A stretch of DNA of 8,093 nucleotides, taken from an uncultured Paracoccaceae bacterium (GTDB taxonomy: Bacteria; Pseudomonadota; Alphaproteobacteria; Rhodobacterales; Rhodobacteraceae). Location: contig CAJXHQ010000117.1 in NCBI GenBank assembly GCA_913054485.1, forward strand, positions 1 through 8,093. The letters run 5' to 3'. The notes beneath the pieces were generated by a model. The model worked only from the letters and a program-made list of their open reading frames with translations, ran no database searches and was not told the origin of the DNA. This document shows positions 5,922 through 8,093 of the stretch, piece by piece. Every line of letters begins with the position of its first letter. The first letter of the stretch is position 1. The position numbers were made by a program, and so were the translations under genes.

Positions 5922-6602
5922 TTATACGGCCAGGAATACCAGGGCGGCAACGGCAGCGGCATAGATCCAGGCCACAGCGCCATAGCGCAGGGTTTTGGGC
6001 GGAACTGCGGTATCAGCCGCGGCTTGAGCAAAGCGCAGGGCAAATTCCAGGATCAGCAGGAAGGTGGCCAGTTCAGCCAGTTCCTCCAGCAGCATGCTGG
6101 GCGGCAGGCCGATCTTGCCATTTTCCAGCAACCCGGCCAGCACAAAGACGGCAACAGCAGCATAGACCGGGCGGCAGACCGGGCCGGCCAGAAAGGCGCG
6201 GAAGCGCTGCCAGCGGCGGCTGACCTTCACAGACCAGAGCCCGAAACCGCCAAGGATCAGCAGCAGGACAATCACGCCGTAAACCAGTTTCGCCGTATCC
6301 ACTGCCTCGGGAGTGATGCCCAGCATGCGGCCGAAGTTGACCTCGCGCCCGGTACCCGCCAGCGGCACCGAAATCATCACCATGCCCATGGCAAGAAGTG
6401 CGCGCGCGTCCTCGCGGCCTGCGCGCCGGGCAAGACCGGCAAGCGCCAGACCCTGCACCGCGACGGCCAGCAGAAGCACCGTCAGCTGCGCGTTCTCGAT
6501 CAGCCCGTTCTCCTCGATCACGGAAACGCCCGAGAGATGCAGGGCGACAGACAAGGCCGCAAACACCGCAAAGGAAAGCGGCAATACCAATGAGTGCTTC
6601 AT
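5922..6602 (-). CDS. Multi-pass inner-membrane protein of unknown function
   Basis: The protein has 226 residues and about seven hydrophobic segments, at roughly 5-26, 36-58, 67-82, 104-123, 144-159, 171-190 and 207-226. I cannot assign a function. Acidic and polar residues sit at segment borders in recognisable patches: IEENGLIENAQL (29-40), GREVNFGRMLG (85-95), LLENGKIG (158-165) and LLEELAEL (171-178). The pattern of an E-N/D-G...E patch followed by an R-E...G box resembles uncharacterised bacterial membrane proteins I recall, but this is not a firm family call. The start at 6602 is preferred because TGGGA lies five bases upstream and the protein then opens with a short basic N-terminus (MKH) and a hydrophobic segment. 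The upstream extension to 6662 would add 20 mostly polar, arginine-rich residues that look like translated leader. It is followed by the zinc-finger gene and may be co-transcribed with it. Confidence 0.8.
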   Translation of the reverse strand: MKHSLVLPLSFAVFAALSVALHLSGVSVIEENGLIENAQLTVLLLAVAVQGLALAGLARRAGREDARALLAMGMVMISVPLAGTGREVNFGRMLGITPEAVDTAKLVYGVIVLLLILGGFGLWSVKVSRRWQRFRAFLAGPVCRPVYAAVAVFVLAGLLENGKIGLPPSMLLEELAELATFLLILEFALRFAQAAADTAVPPKTLRYGAVAWIYAAAVAALVFLAV

Positions 6603-6688
6603 GACAATCCCAGCCCTTAGAAAGTGATCCGCCCCTCTACCCGCCGCCCGGGGACGACACAATTCTGCTCGCGCTGACTGGTAAAAGA

Positions 6689-6701
6689 CTGCTGCAAGCA
6701 G
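6689..6701 (-). terminator. Weak terminator candidate after the oxidoreductase gene
   Basis: On the minus strand a 5-bp stem (CTGCT, three-base loop, AGCAG) is followed by TCTTTTA. It begins about 34 bases after the oxidoreductase stop codon. The stem is short, so termination would be partial at best. If real, it separates the oxidoreductase transcript from the membrane protein gene downstream. Confidence 0.3.
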
Positions 6702-6734
6702 GCCACTTCCCGACCCGGGTGCCTCCCTCTGGCC

Positions 6735-7709
6735 TTACCGGCCCGCCTTGGCAAACACCATATCGATCATCGCTTGCGTGCCCTTGGAGAATTCCAGCGG
6801 GTTCGGGTAGTCTTGCCCGTCCAGCACCGAGGCATTGAAAGCCTCCACCTGGTTCACATAGTGGTTGCTGCCCGGGTAACGCTCCACCCGCAGGCCAAGG
6901 CCGGGCTGGTGCAGCTCGATCCGCGCGGCGTCATAGACCAGCGGATTGAACGGTGCTGTGAGGCGCAGGACCCCTTCGGAACCGTGAAATGTCATTTCCT
7001 GGAAGGGATGCATGCGCATGGAATTCACCAGATGCGCGGTGAAGCCGTCGAACTGCGCGACCACCTCGGCGTAGGTGTCGACGCCGTTTTCATAGCGCAC
7101 ATCCGCATGCAGGATCTCCTGCGGCTCCTGCCCGCTGACATAGCGGGTGGCCCCATAGGTATAGACGCCGATATCCGGGATGCCGCCGCCGCCGGTGCCG
7201 GGCTGGTTGCGGATGTTGCCGGGATCGGCGGCGTTGTTATAGGCAAAGAAGCCGCGCACCTCCTGCAGCTCGCCGATGGCACCGTCCTCGACCAGGTAAT
7301 GGGCGCGCTGCCACTGCGGGTGATGCACGATCATGTAAGCCTCGGCCACCACCAACCCGGTTTGGTCGCGCAAGGCGATCAGCTCGTCAAACTCCCCGGC
7401 ATTCATGCAGAGCGGCTTTTCGCAAAGCACGTGTTTGCCGGCCGCGATGGCCTTTTTGGTCATTTCCACATGCAGGTGGTTGGGCAGCGGGATATAGAGC
7501 GCGTCGATATCCGGATCAGCCAGCATGGCGTCATAGGCCAGATGCACGTCGATGTCCGGATTGATCTCCTGGAACGGTTCCGCCTTGTCCATCGAGGAGG
7601 TCGCCAAAGCGGCCAGTTTGCCGCCGCCTGCGCGATGGATGGCCGGAGCCATTTGTTCGCGCGCAAATTTCGACGCGCCCAGCACGCCCCACCTAACATG
7701 ACCGGTCAT
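6735..7709 (-). CDS. Gfo/Idh/MocA-family NAD(P)-dependent oxidoreductase
   Basis: This 324-residue protein has the two-domain plan of the family. The N-terminal Rossmann fold starts with VRWGVLGASKFAR (5-17), including the GxxGA dinucleotide loop. Next come YIPLPNHLHVE (72-82) and the signature GKHVLCEKPL (91-100), where Lys98 of the EKP motif is the usual catalytic or cofactor-proximal lysine. The C-terminal domain holds GGGGIPDIGVYTYGATRY (173-190), with Asp179 and Tyr183 in the conserved substrate-site segment. Family members oxidise or reduce sugars, inositols and related diols with NAD(P). The substrate cannot be read from sequence; dihydrodiol or xylose dehydrogenase-like activity is one possibility. 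There is no signal peptide. The ATG at 7709 is chosen over in-frame ATGs at 7715 and 7730, because a GGAGGGA site lies six bases before 7709 and overlaps or abuts the others. No sugar transport genes are nearby, so context does not narrow the role. Confidence 0.93.
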   Translation of the reverse strand: MTGHVRWGVLGASKFAREQMAPAIHRAGGGKLAALATSSMDKAEPFQEINPDIDVHLAYDAMLADPDIDALYIPLPNHLHVEMTKKAIAAGKHVLCEKPLCMNAGEFDELIALRDQTGLVVAEAYMIVHHPQWQRAHYLVEDGAIGELQEVRGFFAYNNAADPGNIRNQPGTGGGGIPDIGVYTYGATRYVSGQEPQEILHADVRYENGVDTYAEVVAQFDGFTAHLVNSMRMHPFQEMTFHGSEGVLRLTAPFNPLVYDAARIELHQPGLGLRVERYPGSNHYVNQVEAFNASVLDGQDYPNPLEFSKGTQAMIDMVFAKAGR

Positions 7710-7715
7710 CACCAT

Positions 7716-7722
7716 TCCCTCC
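7716..7722 (-). promoter_or_regulatory. Ribosome-binding site that sets the oxidoreductase start
   Basis: GGAGGGA on the minus strand ends six bases before the ATG at 7709. It lies inside the longer frame from 7730 and directly touches the ATG at 7715, so 7709 is the best-placed start. Confidence 0.75.
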
Positions 7723-7811
7723 GAAACCATAAAGCCAGCTTACCGCGCTTGCCGGCAGGGTGGAAGCGGCCAGAAAGTTCCCTTCCCTTTTCTTGGAGGT
7801 ACGGATTTTAC

Positions 7812-7898
7812 GTGAATAGAGTCAGAAGGATGACCGCCTTCGATAAATACCTGAATGATTTTATCCGGGCGCATTTCCTGAGTAAAGTTATCAGCTAA
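7812..7898 (+). CDS. Possible small protein of 22-28 residues
   Basis: A GTG at 7812 begins a 28-residue frame, and an in-frame ATG at 7830 gives 22 residues (MTAFDKYLNDFIRAHF and six more). GGAGGT at 7795-7800 lies 11 bases before the GTG, longer than ideal. AGAAGG directly abuts the ATG, which is too close. The predicted peptide is a plausible amphipathic helix. I do not recognise it. Its stop codon falls in the loop of the terminator-like hairpin. It may be coding, a leader peptide, or chance. Confidence 0.2.
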   Translation: MNRVRRMTAFDKYLNDFIRAHFLSKVIS

Positions 7899-7920
7899 TT
7901 GATTTTGCTCATTTTTTCTT
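7880..7920 (+). terminator. Intrinsic-terminator-like hairpin with T-run
   Basis: GAGTAAA at 7880-7886 pairs with TTTGCTC at 7904-7910 (one G-U), and the stem can continue inward to about 11 bp with two more G-U pairs around a nine-base loop. Six T bases follow at 7912-7917, then CTT. The stem is AT-rich and so fairly weak, but the T-run is the best in the window. No annotated plus-strand gene precedes it, which points to a short transcript or the small frame upstream. Confidence 0.4.
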
Positions 7921-7957
7921 GCACCCTCCCCAAATTCGGAAGTACAAGAAATACAGA

Positions 7958-8093
7958 GTTCAAGAGCAAGCCAGAATCGGCAGGCAGCCAGCCTAAGCGC
8001 CAGCCACCCGACCGGTTCAAGCCAGCAAAAGCCAGCGGGGGAACACCCCAGCCAGCCAGGAACTCAGGATCCCGTCAGTTCAGCCAGCCCTGC
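7958..8093. repeat. GCCAG-rich imperfect repeat
   Basis: GCCAG occurs eight times, starting at 7970, 7987, 7999, 8021, 8031, 8051, 8055 and 8083. Three loose units open with GTTCA at 7958, 8015 and 8078, giving periods of 57 and 63 bases. The last is cut by the window edge. Units are alike at their starts but diverge inside, and spacing between GCCAG copies is irregular (4-28 bases). Confidence 0.5.

Larger units (their letters stand above)
7731..8093. other. Right-end intergenic region without a convincing gene
   Basis: These 363 bases fall into three parts. 7731-7794 is the leader of the oxidoreductase gene and should hold its promoter, which I cannot locate. 7795-7960 is visibly AT-rich compared with the genes; it holds a GGAGGT (7795-7800), a short reading frame, and a terminator-like hairpin with a T-run. 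Two loose sigma-70-like pairs can be drawn on the plus strand: TTGGAG (7793) with TAGAGT (7817), and TTGCAC (7919) with TACAAG (7943), each 18 bases apart. Neither is strong. 7958-8093 is a GCCAG-rich imperfect repeat. The plus-strand frame that starts at TTG 7899 stays open to the right edge, but it has no ribosome site and low-complexity content, so I do not call it a gene. Confidence 0.5.

Noticed and set aside
6774..7898. Plus-strand open frame of 374 codons opposite the oxidoreductase gene
   Set aside because: It is a shadow of the Gfo/Idh/MocA gene. Only its last 22-28 codons, beyond the oxidoreductase gene, are considered separately as a possible small protein.
7958..8093. CRISPR array or phage attachment site at the right edge
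   Set aside because: The repeated motif is only five bases, spacing is irregular, the longer units diverge, and there is no tRNA or integrase nearby.
7899..8093. Start of a lipoprotein-like or low-complexity gene from TTG 7899
   Set aside because: No ribosome-binding site precedes the TTG, the first codons lie in the terminator-like T-run, and the encoded residues are low complexity. It is left as an open question under the repeat.

Overview
The window looks like a chromosomal stretch from an alphaproteobacterium, most likely the Roseobacter group of Rhodobacteraceae. The basis is high GC (about 63-68% in 60-base samples I counted by hand from ordinary genes), the character of the proteins, and a SUV3-like helicase of the kind alphaproteobacteria share with mitochondria. 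The genus assignment is inference; no rRNA or marker gene is present.

Layout, left to right. On the minus strand, a secreted tetratricopeptide-repeat protein (826-1395) sits 28 bases upstream of a SUV3-like helicase gene whose 3' end runs off the left edge (1-797). A gap of about 100 bases separates this pair from a divergent plus-strand block. That block holds a 96-residue SCP2-type sterol/lipid-binding protein (1499-1789), an alpha/beta hydrolase of the lysophospholipase type that overlaps it by one base (1789-2751), and an M3-family oligoendopeptidase F (2827-4647). The block ends at a strong hairpin between convergent genes.

From 4733 to 7709 all genes are on the minus strand. In transcription order they are a Gfo/Idh/MocA oxidoreductase (6735-7709), a multi-pass membrane protein of unknown function (5922-6602), a YbiI-like C4 zinc-finger protein of the DksA/TraR family (5602-5874), and an AAC(3)-family N-acetyltransferase (4733-5554). 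The acetyltransferase gene is clearly lower in GC (about 52-57% in samples) than its neighbours and is probably a late arrival.

The right end (7731-8093) has no convincing gene. It holds an AT-rich segment with a possible 28-residue reading frame and a terminator-like hairpin with a T-run, followed by about 130 bases crowded with GCCAG motifs in three imperfect GTTCA-led units.

Most of the window is ordinary housekeeping and accessory metabolism. I see no defence system, prophage, insertion sequence, tRNA, rRNA or CRISPR. The parts most worth a second look are the atypical acetyltransferase gene with a hairpin against its start codon, and the unexplained right-hand intergenic region.
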